This document shows, one piece after another, positions 21,793 through 30,405 of a DNA stretch of 30,787 nt. The notes under the pieces are model-generated. The model saw only the letters and a program-made list of their open reading frames with translations, made no database searches and had not been told where the DNA came from. Position 1 is the first letter of the stretch, and the number at the start of each line of letters is the position of its first letter. The stretch is from DATGYC01 sp035298385 (GTDB lineage: Bacteria; Bacillota; Sulfobacillia; Symbiobacteriales; Symbiobacteriaceae): assembly GCA_035298385.1 (NCBI GenBank), contig DATGYC010000088.1, forward strand, positions 1 to 30,787, given 5' to 3'. A program made the position numbers and the translations under genes.

Positions 21793-23856
21793 ATGCCACG
21801 GAAGAAGATGGCGCCTGAGCCGAACTACTGGCAGGAGCGCTGGCTTGACTACATCTGGTTCGATCTGCACGGGTACGATGCCGACCAGCGCCCCTCTCTG
21901 CGGCGGCGGGCCGGGATCAAGCTCTCCTTTGCTCCGGGACGCATTACGGCCGAGATCCCCATGGGGAGCTATGGCGATCACTGCACGACGACCTTTCGGG
22001 TCTCGCCACTGGGGAAGCGGGCTTGGAAGCGGGTGCTTGATAAGCTGGCGACGACGCCAGATGCCCTACGGCAGCTCATGGCTGGGCGCCCCGGCGAAGA
22101 GCTGGAAGCGATCATGGCGGAGCTTGATCTTGAGCTCTTCCCCAGCATTGAACCGTTGGATGCCTTTCGCTGTCATTGCAATCAGTGGCGATGCAACCAC
22201 CCAGCCAACCTGGTCTATGCCGTGGGCGAGCAGGTCGCGCAGAACCCCTTCCTTTGGCTCAACGTCATGGGCCTGGAGCGCGGTGAACTGCTCGCCGGCA
22301 TCAGCGCCCGACAGGCGGATGCGGTCGAGGGGGTCGCCACCCATGCCCTTGCCACAGACCGCTTCTGGTCCACCCCGGTCGATCCAGACCAGATCCCGGT
22401 CCGGCCCGGGAAGGCGGTCGCCCCAGACGCCCTTCTGCGTCGCCTCGGCCAGCTCCCGTTGGCGGAGGCCGCCGCCAATGTGACCGTGGTTCAATATCGG
22501 ACGGTTGAGAGCCAGTGGGGGCCTACCCATATTCAAGAGCTGGTCTCCCTCCGCATTGACGAGGCGCTTGGCCGCTATGCGATCGTGATCGGACAGGGAG
22601 CTGCCCGCCTGGCCCAGGAGGAGAGCCTGGTCACCACCGCTCCCGCCAAGCTACCGGGACGGGCAGTGCCAGCCAAACAACGGCTCCTGCCTGAGATTGT
22701 GCAGGCGATACAGGAGACCGGGCAGGCCTTACCGGTGACGATGCTGAGCCTCTATTCGCCGACGGCACCGATCCTCAATGAGGCCCAGTCACGGCGGGGA
22801 ATCGCTGACGCCGTCGCCGAACTGCCTGAGCCGTACGGACTGGTGGGTCGTTTCTATGTAGCTGACAGAACGACCCTGCTGGATGGCGCCCGCTTCCGCC
22901 ATTCGCTCTCCTTTGTGGAATGGTACGAACGTCGGCTAACCCTGGACAGTGATTGGGTCCGCGCACTGACTCAGGCAGGCATAGAGCCTCCCTATCTCCT
23001 TGCCGTTGGTGACCAGAAGTTTAGACTGAGCGACAACCGTGATCGAACCCTAGCGGATCTCTTTGACGCCTTGAACCCCTCCCTAGGTGAGACCTTGGAG
23101 CTGGTCCTCATTGACAAGACCCTGCCAATGCTCACCATCAGTTCGGCCGCCAAGGCGAGCCGCGCTAGCCAAGTCACCTCGGATCTGAGAGCCACCACGC
23201 TGCTCAGCGCAGCGGTTGAACTGGACGGCCTACGCACGGAGGAGGAGGGGGTCGGCATCCTGCTCGCTGGTGGACTCTACGCGGCGGAGCCACTACCCAG
23301 TCCGGTCTGGCTCTTGTCCCTGACCGCTGGGCCATCGGGGCCAGCCTGTGCCGGTCCCGGCCGCCAGATCGTCGCCGAATCCTGGCGGGGTTGGCAGCCC
23401 CGTTTTGGCCGTAAGCCCTACGGACGGTGGTACGAGGCGGACTCGCTCCTGAGGACCTATACCGCCAAGCTCCGGACCACCGGCATCTGGAACAGCGAGC
23501 AACTCACCTTCGCCACCCGAATCCTGCACGATTGGCTCCAGACCAACCCGGGTGCGCAGAATACGCTGGCAGGGGCGCCCTCACTCGGCTCTTTCCTCTT
23601 CTACCTCTGGCTCGAACTCCCGGCGCGGGCGCACGAGCATCACTGGCCGACGGAGCACGTGCCCGACCTCTTCGCCGGTTGGTTCAACCTCCTCGTTCAA
23701 GACCAGCCAGACCTAGCGGACCATTTCGGGCCTCACTTGGCCGCCTGCGCCCTGACCCAGCAGTTCCAGCATCGGGTGCTGACCCGCTCCAGGGAGAACG
23801 ACTGGTACATGGAAGGGATGCGCTGGATTGGCCCGAAGCTGATCTTCCAAGCATAA
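21793..23856 (+). CDS. SWIM zinc-finger protein, partner of the SNF2 helicase
   Basis: A 687-residue protein. The SWIM motif is C127-x-C129-x4-C134-x-H136 (FRCHCNQWRCNHPANLVYA), a zinc finger that binds DNA or protein. The N-terminus up to the finger (YWQERWLDYI, then GSYGDHCTTTFRVS) resembles SWIM partners of bacterial SNF2 enzymes. The roughly 540 residues after the finger match nothing I recognise. They are mixed alpha/beta with Trp-rich stretches such as WYEADSLLRTYTAKLRTTGI, contain no further metal motif, and have no membrane segments. The ATG follows GGAGTGAGGTGAG at the end of the helicase gene. Co-transcription with the helicase is very likely. Confidence 0.85.
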   Translation: MPRKKMAPEPNYWQERWLDYIWFDLHGYDADQRPSLRRRAGIKLSFAPGRITAEIPMGSYGDHCTTTFRVSPLGKRAWKRVLDKLATTPDALRQLMAGRPGEELEAIMAELDLELFPSIEPLDAFRCHCNQWRCNHPANLVYAVGEQVAQNPFLWLNVMGLERGELLAGISARQADAVEGVATHALATDRFWSTPVDPDQIPVRPGKAVAPDALLRRLGQLPLAEAAANVTVVQYRTVESQWGPTHIQELVSLRIDEALGRYAIVIGQGAARLAQEESLVTTAPAKLPGRAVPAKQRLLPEIVQAIQETGQALPVTMLSLYSPTAPILNEAQSRRGIADAVAELPEPYGLVGRFYVADRTTLLDGARFRHSLSFVEWYERRLTLDSDWVRALTQAGIEPPYLLAVGDQKFRLSDNRDRTLADLFDALNPSLGETLELVLIDKTLPMLTISSAAKASRASQVTSDLRATTLLSAAVELDGLRTEEEGVGILLAGGLYAAEPLPSPVWLLSLTAGPSGPACAGPGRQIVAESWRGWQPRFGRKPYGRWYEADSLLRTYTAKLRTTGIWNSEQLTFATRILHDWLQTNPGAQNTLAGAPSLGSFLFYLWLELPARAHEHHWPTEHVPDLFAGWFNLLVQDQPDLADHFGPHLAACALTQQFQHRVLTRSRENDWYMEGMRWIGPKLIFQA

Positions 23857-23861
23857 TGCAG

Positions 23862-23890
23862 AGCGGGCAGGGGATCTTCCCCTGCCCGCT
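23862..23890. terminator. Bidirectional terminator between SWIM and AlaX-type genes
   Basis: AGCGGGCAGGGG (23862-23873), loop ATCTT, CCCCTGCCCGCT (23879-23890): a perfect 12-bp stem squeezed between the two convergent stops (23856 and 23895). T-rich only weakly on the right (GCTGTT). Confidence 0.75.
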
Positions 23891-23894
23891 GCTG

Positions 23895-25097
23895 TTATCC
23901 AAGCTGTCCAAGTACGCCCCGGACAAGCAGTTCCATCGCCGACTCCAGCCCCTCCGGCTTCGAGCCGCCGCCCTGAGCCTGGACCGGTGAGCCACCGCCC
24001 TTACCACCGATCAGGGGTAGGGCTTCCTTAAGTAGCGTCCCCATATCCGCCCGCACATCCGTCGAGCGGTACAGGATCAGGTTCGGCATCGCCCCACGAG
24101 TGCCAAAGACCGCCACGGCGCCGCCCACGCTGGCCACCTTCGCCGCCAGCAGCCGGACCTCATCCGCCGGGCGCCCCGCCCAGATCTCCGCCACGATCCG
24201 GACCCCGTTCTGCACATGCGCCCCAGCCACCAGGTCCGTCGCCTCTAGCTCAAGCAACTTCTCCTGCATCAGCTTCACCTGCTTGCGCAGCCCGCTGATC
24301 TCCTCCTGGGCCCGGCCGGTCCAACCTGCCAACTCCATCTGCCCGATCGAGAGCGCTCGGGCCGCCTCGCGCGTCACCAGATCCAGCGACTGGTAGTCCC
24401 GCAGGGCTCGTCCACCGACGAGGAAGTCGACCCGTACACCCTTCTTGTGCTTCTCCCAGGACTTGATCTTCAGGAGGCCCAACTCACCGATGTTCGAGAC
24501 GTGCGTCCCTGCACAAGCCGACCAGTCATAGCCCTGGATCTCCACCACGCGAATCTGCTCCGTCACCTTGGGCGGCTTCCGGAGCGGGTAGGCTGAAAGC
24601 TCCGCCTCCGTCTCCGCCAGGTGGAAGAGGACCGGCAGCCCGGAGCGGATCACCCGGTTCACTTCGGCCTCGATCGCCTCGACCTGGGCGCCCGTGAACT
24701 CCGCCATCTCCAGATCGACCGTGCAGCGGTCGGCGCCCAGGTGCCAGGAGAGCGTCTCCGCATCATAGAGCCGCTCGAACGCCCCGGAGAGCAGGTGCTG
24801 CCCGGTGTGTTGCTCCATGTGATCGAGCCGTCTTGCCCAATCGATCTCCCCGGTCACCCGGCCGGAGAGGGGCGCGGCCACTCGATGCCGAATCGTCCCA
24901 TCGCCATCGATCTCGACTGCCAGCACCGACTGACCGCCGAGCGTCCCCGCGTCCGAAGGCTGTCCACCCGCCTCCGCATAGAAGCAGGTCTGATCTAGAA
25001 TCACATCAAACTGCCCGTTCACCGGCAGGCAGGCTACAACCGCAGCCTCAAACTGCGTCTGGTAAGCGTCCGCTGCAAAGAGCTTGACCGTCGCCAC
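23895..25097 (-). CDS. Alanyl-tRNA editing protein, AlaX-L type with DHHA1 domain
   Basis: A free-standing trans-editing factor of about 400 residues that hydrolyses Ser (or Gly) wrongly charged to tRNA-Ala. The N-terminal domain resembles the AlaRS editing region (TCFYAEAGGQPSDAG). It has the zinc site H97-x3-H101 (EQHTGQHLLSG) and C195-x3-H199 (SACAGTHVS). A coiled-coil linker (about 260-290) and a C-terminal DHHA1 domain ending GGKGGGSPVQAQGGG follow, which together define the long AlaX-L class. The aminoacylation domain is absent, so it is not alaS. The start is placed at GTG 25097, preceded by CGGGGGG 8 bases upstream. An ATG 11 codons earlier (25130) has no ribosome site and overlaps a -10-like TAAAAT. 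It is monocistronic. Confidence 0.88.
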   Translation of the reverse strand: MATVKLFAADAYQTQFEAAVVACLPVNGQFDVILDQTCFYAEAGGQPSDAGTLGGQSVLAVEIDGDGTIRHRVAAPLSGRVTGEIDWARRLDHMEQHTGQHLLSGAFERLYDAETLSWHLGADRCTVDLEMAEFTGAQVEAIEAEVNRVIRSGLPVLFHLAETEAELSAYPLRKPPKVTEQIRVVEIQGYDWSACAGTHVSNIGELGLLKIKSWEKHKKGVRVDFLVGGRALRDYQSLDLVTREAARALSIGQMELAGWTGRAQEEISGLRKQVKLMQEKLLELEATDLVAGAHVQNGVRIVAEIWAGRPADEVRLLAAKVASVGGAVAVFGTRGAMPNLILYRSTDVRADMGTLLKEALPLIGGKGGGSPVQAQGGGSKPEGLESAMELLVRGVLGQLG

Positions 25098-25201
25098 GCC
25101 GTCTACCCCCCGCGTCGAATCTCCCTTCATTTTACCACAGGCGAACCACCAAAGCTGTACATACTAGGAGGGTCAACCCAATACCAAAGGAAGTGACCCC
25201 C

Positions 25202-25489
25202 TTGGATACCCAAGAGATGTTCACGCAACTAAACCGGGACCCCGCTGAGTACCCGCTCTTCCACCGGGTCTACCAGGTACTCTCCTTCTCGCCGTCCTCC
25301 AAGCATGCAGGCGAGAATGAGGTGAAGGACCTCGCCTGGGACGCCCTCGATTACCTAAGGCAGGACGGACACTGGGAGACCGCCTCCACAACCGGATCGA
25401 CTAGCCTCTGGTATAACGGCCGGACCCTCATGGTCCACGAGCACGATGGCGATGGCTTTACCTACGATCATACCTTTACCGTCAGCTAA
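25202..25489 (+). CDS. Small protein of unknown function
   Basis: A 95-residue acidic soluble protein (MDTQEMFTQLNRDPAEY, then LWYNGRTLMVHEHDGDGFTY). No motif, signal peptide or membrane helix is recognisable. The aromatic, His/Asp-rich C-terminal third suggests a small beta-rich fold. The TTG at 25202 is chosen because AAAGGAAG lies 8 bases upstream. A GTG three codons earlier (25193) is only 2 bases from that site. It stands alone between the divergent AlaX-type gene and a strong terminator, so it is probably expressed on its own. Coding is supported by the clean start, codon bias and the terminator just after the stop. Confidence 0.75.
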   Translation: MDTQEMFTQLNRDPAEYPLFHRVYQVLSFSPSSKHAGENEVKDLAWDALDYLRQDGHWETASTTGSTSLWYNGRTLMVHEHDGDGFTYDHTFTVS

Positions 25490-25492
25490 ACA

Positions 25493-25521
25493 GAGAACCC
25501 CGGGGACTCCCCGGGGTTCTC
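25493..25521 (+). terminator. Strong terminator before the pilus operon
   Basis: GAGAACCCCGGGG (25493-25505), loop ACT, CCCCGGGGTTCTC (25509-25521): a perfect 13-bp stem 3 bases after the preceding stop codon. The tail ACTATTTGC is only weakly T-rich. Confidence 0.8.
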
Positions 25522-25567
25522 ACTATTTGCGCCCAAACTCTCCAGTACCCGTTATATTTTCTAAGTA

Positions 25568-25596
25568 TTGTCATTTATAGACCATTCTGATAGACT
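25568..25596 (+). promoter_or_regulatory. Promoter of the pilB-pilT-pilC genes
   Basis: TTGTCA (25568-25573), 17-base spacer, TAGACT (25591-25596). It lies about 45 bases before pilB in an AT-rich gap after a terminator. No operator-like repeat is obvious. Confidence 0.55.
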
Positions 25597-25640
25597 TGTC
25601 CTGAGAGTGAACCTAGTCGGTCTCGGAGGGGGAGGCGACC

Positions 25641-27314
25641 TTGGCAGCAGAAAAGCGGCCCCTCGGCGACATTCTGATTCAGGCTGGGCTCCTAACCCCG
25701 TCACAACTGCACCAGGCGCTGGAGACCCAGAAGTCGACCGGCCTGCGTCTGGGGGAGATCCTCGTCTCCCTTGGCCTTCTTTCGGAGACTGACGTCACTC
25801 GTGCCGTCGCCACGCAGCTCAGCATCCCCTTCCTGGCCGACCATGAGCTCCAGGTCGACATGACCGTCGCCCGCCTGGTCCCGCCCCCGGTCGCCCGCCG
25901 CACAAGGGCGCTACCGCTTAAGATCGACGATGGGCGCCTCCACCTCGCCATGGTCGATCCGCTCGACGTCTTCTCCCAGGATGAGATTCGTCACCTGGTT
26001 CGCCGCCCGGTCTCGCCCATCGCCTGTACCCCCGGTGCCTTCCAGAAGGCGCTCTCCCAGTACGAGAAGCTCTCCGCCCTCGGGCGGCGAGACCCGGAGG
26101 GGCGGGAGGGGGGCGCCCCCGCGGAGGTCCTCCTCGTCCCCGACCCCGAAGACGCCCCGATCGTCCAACTCGTCAACGAGGTGATCGATCGGGCGATCGC
26201 TGATCGGGCCTCGGACATCCACATCGAACCCGGCGAGGCACGCTTCCGGGTCCGAATCCGCATTGACGGCTTCCTGCGGGAACTGATGACCGAGTCGATC
26301 CACTCCCATCCCGCGGTCGCCGCCCGCCTGAAGGTGATGGCCTCCCTGGATATCGCGGAGAAGCGGGCGCCCCAGGACGGTCGCATCGAGCTTCGTGACA
26401 AGGGCCGGAACGTCGACCTGCGCGTCTCCACCCTGCCGACCGTCTTCGGCGAGAAGATCGTCCTGCGCATCTTCGATCGCGCCAAGACCCTGCCGAAGCT
26501 GACCGAACTGGGCTTCGGGGCGGAGATCTTAAAGCAATATCAGATGGTCGCCGCACGCCCGCACGGGATGCTCCTGGTGACGGGCCCGACCGGCTCCGGC
26601 AAGACCTCGACCCTGATGTCGACTCTGAGCTATCTAAACCATATCGAGAAGAACATCGTGACGATTGAAGACCCGGTCGAGTACCAACTCGCCGGCATCA
26701 ACCACGTCGCCGTCAATCCGAAGGCCGGCCTCACCTTCGCTGATGGCCTCCGGTCGATCCTCCGCCAGGATCCCAACATCATCATGATCGGTGAGATTCG
26801 TGACGGCGAGACCGCTGACATCGCAGTCCGCGCCGCCCTAACCGGCCACCTCGTCCTCTCCACGCTCCACACCAACGATGCCGCGGGCGCCCTGACCCGC
26901 CTCGTCGATATGGGCGTTGAACCGTACCTGACCGCCTCCTCGGTCCTGGGCGTCCTGGCCCAACGACTCGTCCGCCGCCTCTGCCCCGCCTGCCGGGAGG
27001 CCGTCCAGGTCGACGCCGAGGGCTACCGCCAGTACGGCTGTGATCACGATGGCGATCTGGCCGTCGTCCACCGCCCGACCGGCTGCGCCAAGTGCGGCGG
27101 ATCGGGCTACTCAGGCCGCTTCCCGATCTTCGAGTTCCTGCGCATCACCCCCGCCGTTCAGGAGCTCGTGATCAGCCGGGCCTCCGCCGCAGCGATTCGA
27201 GCCCAGGCTCAACAAGAGGGGATGCGCTTCCTGATCACCTCCGGCCTGGAAGCCGCCCTGCGGGGAGAGACCTCGCAGGAGGAGGTCTTCCGTGTAGCCG
27301 CCTTTAGCGAGTAG
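25641..27314 (+). CDS. pilB: Type IV pilus assembly ATPase PilB (GspE family)
   Basis: A 557-residue hexameric ATPase that powers pilus extension from the cytoplasmic side. It has an N-terminal GspE/PilB domain (about residues 1-150: PLGDILIQAGLLTPSQLHQA), Walker A GPTGSGKTST with K321, the Asp box and Walker B in LRQDPNIIMIGEIRD, and the His box LSTLHTND. A zinc tetracysteine C448-x2-C451...C482-x2-C485, typical of extension ATPases and absent from PilT, is also present. The TTG start follows GGAGGGGGAGG. It is the first gene of pilB-pilT-pilC. Length and domains are complete. Confidence 0.95.
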   Translation: MAAEKRPLGDILIQAGLLTPSQLHQALETQKSTGLRLGEILVSLGLLSETDVTRAVATQLSIPFLADHELQVDMTVARLVPPPVARRTRALPLKIDDGRLHLAMVDPLDVFSQDEIRHLVRRPVSPIACTPGAFQKALSQYEKLSALGRRDPEGREGGAPAEVLLVPDPEDAPIVQLVNEVIDRAIADRASDIHIEPGEARFRVRIRIDGFLRELMTESIHSHPAVAARLKVMASLDIAEKRAPQDGRIELRDKGRNVDLRVSTLPTVFGEKIVLRIFDRAKTLPKLTELGFGAEILKQYQMVAARPHGMLLVTGPTGSGKTSTLMSTLSYLNHIEKNIVTIEDPVEYQLAGINHVAVNPKAGLTFADGLRSILRQDPNIIMIGEIRDGETADIAVRAALTGHLVLSTLHTNDAAGALTRLVDMGVEPYLTASSVLGVLAQRLVRRLCPACREAVQVDAEGYRQYGCDHDGDLAVVHRPTGCAKCGGSGYSGRFPIFEFLRITPAVQELVISRASAAAIRAQAQQEGMRFLITSGLEAALRGETSQEEVFRVAAFSE

Positions 27315-27334
27315 ATAAAGCGAGGTGCAACACT

Positions 27335-28393
27335 CTGTTCGACATCGACCTGCTCCTCCGTGATGCGGTCAGTCAGGGCGCCTCCGACGTCCACCTCTGT
27401 GAATCACAGCCGCCCATCTTCCGCATCCACGGCCAGATGCTCCGCCAGTCCCAGCTCCCGCTCGCCGTCGATGAGCTGAACGATGCGATCGCTCAGGTCG
27501 TTCCGCCCGCGAAGCATGCGGAGTTCCAGCACAAGGGCGAGGTGGACTGCTCCTATGCCGTCTCAGGACTTGGGCGCTTCCGCGTCAACGCCTACCGGCA
27601 GCGGAACTCCCCTGCCCTAGCCCTCCGGGCGATCCCCTTCCGCATCGCTGGCCTGGGCGAGCTCGGCCTCCCCGAGGTCATCTCCTCCTTCTGTGACAAG
27701 CCCTACGGCCTCGTGATCGTCACCGGGCCGACCGGCCACGGCAAGTCGACCACCCTAGCGGCCCTGATCGACCTGATCAACGAGCGCCGCTCCTGCCACA
27801 TCATCACCCTGGAGGACCCGATCGAGTTCGTCCACCGGGACAAGCAGGCCGTGATCAACCAGCGGGAGATCGGGGCCGATACCCTCGGCTTCTCCGATGG
27901 CCTCCGCGCCGCCCTCCGCCAGGACCCGGATGTGATCCTCCTTGGCGAGATGCGCGACCTAGAGACGATCCGCATCGCCCTGCAGGCCGCCGAGACCGGC
28001 CATCTGGTCTTCACGACCCTGCACACGAACGATGCCGCCGGCGCCATCGACCGTATCGTCGATGTCTTCCCGGCCGATCAGCAGGAGCAGGTCCGGGTCC
28101 AACTCGGTGCCACCCTCCAGGGCGTCGTCGCCCAACGCCTCTTCCAGCGCAAGGACCAGCCCGGTCGGGTCGTCGCCACCGAGATCCTGGTCGCCACCCC
28201 GGCTGTCCGTAACCTGGTCCGGGAGGGCAAGAGCCACCAGATCCTCTCGACCATCCAGACCGGCGGCAAGCTTGGCATGCGGACGATGGTGGCTGCCGTG
28301 CGAGAACTCCACGAGAAGGGCCTGATTCAGACCGAGGATTACCAGATCTTCGTCGGTGAGCCGATCAGCTCCACGGCTGCTGGGCGCCAGTAG
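27335..28393 (+). CDS. pilT: Twitching motility/pilus retraction ATPase PilT, probable CTG start
   Basis: The retraction ATPase of type IV pili, about 352 residues. It has Walker A GPTGHGKST with K137 (a His replaces the more common Ser/Ala), Walker B LRQDPDVILLGEMRD, the His box TTLHTNDAAGAIDRI, and the PilT C-terminal signature FPADQQEQVRVQLGATLQGV. There is no zinc tetracysteine. The first in-frame ATG (27437) would cut off the conserved N-terminal segment DIDLLLRDAVSQGASDVHL. Between the pilB stop and that ATG the frame has no ATG, GTG or TTG. The only near-cognate codon correctly placed after a ribosome site is CTG 27335 (GAGGTG, 7 bases upstream), giving M-FDIDLLL and the family's normal length. 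Confidence 0.92.
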   Translation: MFDIDLLLRDAVSQGASDVHLCESQPPIFRIHGQMLRQSQLPLAVDELNDAIAQVVPPAKHAEFQHKGEVDCSYAVSGLGRFRVNAYRQRNSPALALRAIPFRIAGLGELGLPEVISSFCDKPYGLVIVTGPTGHGKSTTLAALIDLINERRSCHIITLEDPIEFVHRDKQAVINQREIGADTLGFSDGLRAALRQDPDVILLGEMRDLETIRIALQAAETGHLVFTTLHTNDAAGAIDRIVDVFPADQQEQVRVQLGATLQGVVAQRLFQRKDQPGRVVATEILVATPAVRNLVREGKSHQILSTIQTGGKLGMRTMVAAVRELHEKGLIQTEDYQIFVGEPISSTAAGRQ

Positions 28394-28408
28394 AAGGGGG
28401 AAGGGGTT

Positions 28409-29623
28409 ATGGGCGTCTGGGTCTACAAGCTGCGCGACGCCACCGGGCAGGTCTCCACGGGAAAGGTCGAGGCGGAGACGGAACGGGATGCGATCACTCG
28501 ACTGCGGAGTCAGGGGATGGTTCTGGGGCTGGAGGCAGACCGTGACCTACAGGCGATGCTGAAGCGCTCCGAGGGGCTCTTTCAGCCTCGTGTAAGCGGC
28601 AAAGATCTGGCGGTCTTCTCTCGCCAGTTCTCGACGATGGTCAATGCCGGACTGCCGGTGGTGACAGCCCTCAAGGTCCTCTCCGGTCAGTCGACGAACC
28701 CGCGCCTAGGTAAGGCTCTCCAGATGGTAGCAGTTGATGTTGAGTCAGGCGAATCGTTGGCTAGCGCTTTTGCGAGACAGGGCGCCCTCTTCCCGCCGAT
28801 CATGATCCATCTCCTGGACGCTGGTGAGGTCGGCGGCATTCTTGATGAAGTGACCGCGCGGCTCGCCACGCAACTTGAGAAGGATGAATTGGTCCGGCAG
28901 AAGGTGAAGTCCGCTCTGGTCTATCCGTCCATTGTATCCGTAGTGGCGGTCTGCATTGTGATCTTCCTGATGACCTTCGTCGTGCCCAAGTTCGTCGGGG
29001 TCTATGAGGATCTCGGCGCCGAGTTACCCTGGCTAACCCAGGCCTTGATCGCCGTCTCCCACGTGGTCCAGAAGACCTGGTGGTTGTTGATCGGCGGCGG
29101 CGTCCTCGCCGCCTTCGGGCTACGCCGCTGGATCCAGACTGAGAGCGGTGGACTCTTCTGGGACCGCCTCCTCCTGAAACTGCCGGTCTTCGGAATCCTC
29201 CTGACCAAGCAGGCGATCGCCCGCTTCGCTCGGACCCTTGGCTCCTTGCTCAACTCTGGCATCCCGATCCTGAAGGCGATGGCGGTTGTGGAGCGGGTCG
29301 TCGGCAACCGGGTGATCAGTCACGCCGTCCGGGGCGCCCTGGATGAGATTCGTCAGGGCGCTACCCTCTCAACCCCCCTGCGCAAGGAGAGGCTCTTTCC
29401 GCCTATGGTGATGGAGATGGTCGCCGTCGGCGAGGAGACTGGCACCATGGAACTGATGCTGAGCAAGGTTGCGGACTTCTTCGAAGAGGACGTTCAGCGC
29501 TCCGCGGAGCGACTCTCAGCAGCTCTGGAGCCGCTCATCATTGTCTTCCTCGCCATCTCGGTCGGCCTGATCGTGATCAGCATGATGCTCCCGATCTTCG
29601 GGCTCTGGTCAGCCATTGGTTAA
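28409..29623 (+). CDS. pilC: Type IV pilus inner-membrane platform protein PilC (GspF family)
   Basis: A 404-residue polytopic membrane protein that couples PilB and PilT to pilin assembly. Two GspF domains are visible. The first starts at about residue 66 (DLAVFSRQFSTMVNAGLPVVTAL) and is followed by LLDAGEVGGILDEVTARLA and a hydrophobic segment (VSVVAVCIVIFLMTFVVPKF). The second starts near residue 268 (RFARTLGSLLNSGIPILKAM), with VAVGEETGTMELMLSKVADF and a terminal hydrophobic segment (LIIVFLAISVGLIVISMMLP). The N-terminal 60 residues are a cytoplasmic lead-in. The ATG follows AAGGGGGAAGGGG, 15 bases after the pilT stop. Confidence 0.95.
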   Translation: MGVWVYKLRDATGQVSTGKVEAETERDAITRLRSQGMVLGLEADRDLQAMLKRSEGLFQPRVSGKDLAVFSRQFSTMVNAGLPVVTALKVLSGQSTNPRLGKALQMVAVDVESGESLASAFARQGALFPPIMIHLLDAGEVGGILDEVTARLATQLEKDELVRQKVKSALVYPSIVSVVAVCIVIFLMTFVVPKFVGVYEDLGAELPWLTQALIAVSHVVQKTWWLLIGGGVLAAFGLRRWIQTESGGLFWDRLLLKLPVFGILLTKQAIARFARTLGSLLNSGIPILKAMAVVERVVGNRVISHAVRGALDEIRQGATLSTPLRKERLFPPMVMEMVAVGEETGTMELMLSKVADFFEEDVQRSAERLSAALEPLIIVFLAISVGLIVISMMLPIFGLWSAIG

Positions 29624-29639
29624 CGTTCCGAAGTCAGAA

Positions 29640-29725
29640 GGAATGGAAAATAATGCAAAATACCGTTGACTTCCATTCCAATTTCCACCATAATTGGTCA
29701 TGAACCTAGCAGACAAAAAATGGAA
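29640..29725. repeat. Three AATGGAA/TTCCATT elements around the pilin promoter
   Basis: A perfect 9-bp inverted repeat GGAATGGAA (29640-29648) / TTCCATTCC (29671-29679) brackets and overlaps the pilin -35. A third copy, AATGGAA (29719-29725), lies downstream of the -10 in the leader. Such placement suits a regulator binding site, but the short AT-rich elements could also recur by chance. Confidence 0.5.
29666..29694 (+). promoter_or_regulatory. Promoter of the major pilin gene
   Basis: TTGACT (29666-29671), 17-base spacer, CATAAT (29689-29694): 5/6 matches at each element. It gives a leader of about 45 bases with a strong AAGGAGGAG. A private promoter lets the pilin be made in excess over PilB/T/C. 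Confidence 0.75.
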
Positions 29726-29745
29726 TTCAAGGAGGAGATGGACCC

Positions 29746-30297
29746 GTGCTGAAGTTGCTCTTGGCGCTCCGGAACCGTAAGGCGAGCCGTGGCTTCACCT
29801 TGATCGAGCTCCTGGTCGTCGTGGCGATCATCGGCCTCCTCGCTGCCTTTGCGGTACCTAAGCTCTTCGAGGCGATCAACACCTCCAAGGAAGCCCAGGG
29901 CCAGGCCGATCTTGACACCATCTCCGCGGCGCTTGAGCGCTACTACTTTGAGAACGGCTTCTACCCGGCGCCTGACGGCGATGCGGTTGACAAGACCGCG
30001 ACCCCGCCTGACCTGCAGGCGACCGACCTGAAGGAGGCCCTGGCGCCCTACCTCAAGAAGAACACCACCTTCTTGAACGGCTTTAAGAAGGGGCTCTTCT
30101 ACGGGACGAACGCCGATGGTACGGCCGGCTACGTCCTGATCGACCCCAAGAACACCACGGCGACCATCGCCGCCGTCTGCGGCACGGGCGGGCCGGCATG
30201 GACGCCGGGGACGGCGCTCACCGTGAACAAGACGTTGACCAAGGCGCTCATCGATGCCTGCGCAGCGCCCACGGGCATGGACATCGAGACGAACTAG
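29746..30297 (+). CDS. Type IV major pilin-like prepilin
   Basis: Structural subunit of the pilus, 183 residues. It has a 16-residue basic leader ending KASRG, then the prepilin peptidase site G16/F17 with FTLIELLVVVAIIGLLAAFA. The glutamate at +5 (E21) needed for assembly is present. The hydrophobic N-terminal helix continues into a soluble domain with two cysteines (C145 and C172), spaced like a C-terminal disulfide loop. The region TISAALERYYFENGFYPA resembles GspG-type pseudopilins and Bacillota/Gram-positive pilins. The GTG 29746 start follows AAGGAGGAG. It has its own promoter and terminator. Confidence 0.9.
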   Translation: MLKLLLALRNRKASRGFTLIELLVVVAIIGLLAAFAVPKLFEAINTSKEAQGQADLDTISAALERYYFENGFYPAPDGDAVDKTATPPDLQATDLKEALAPYLKKNTTFLNGFKKGLFYGTNADGTAGYVLIDPKNTTATIAAVCGTGGPAWTPGTALTVNKTLTKALIDACAAPTGMDIETN

Positions 30298-30322
30298 GCA
30301 TCGAAACTGCAACCCCGGACTC

Positions 30323-30355
30323 AAAGGGGGGCTGGTCACGGACTAGCCCCCTTTT
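30323..30355 (+). terminator. Terminator after the pilin gene
   Basis: AAAGGGGGGCTGGTC (30323-30337), loop ACG, GACTAGCCCCCTTTT (30341-30355): a 15-bp stem with two wobble pairs and a TTTT end. Confidence 0.85.
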
Positions 30356-30405
30356 GGGTGCCCGCCATTCTTCGACCTGGTAAATGGGGAGGGTGCGGAA
30401 CGTTT

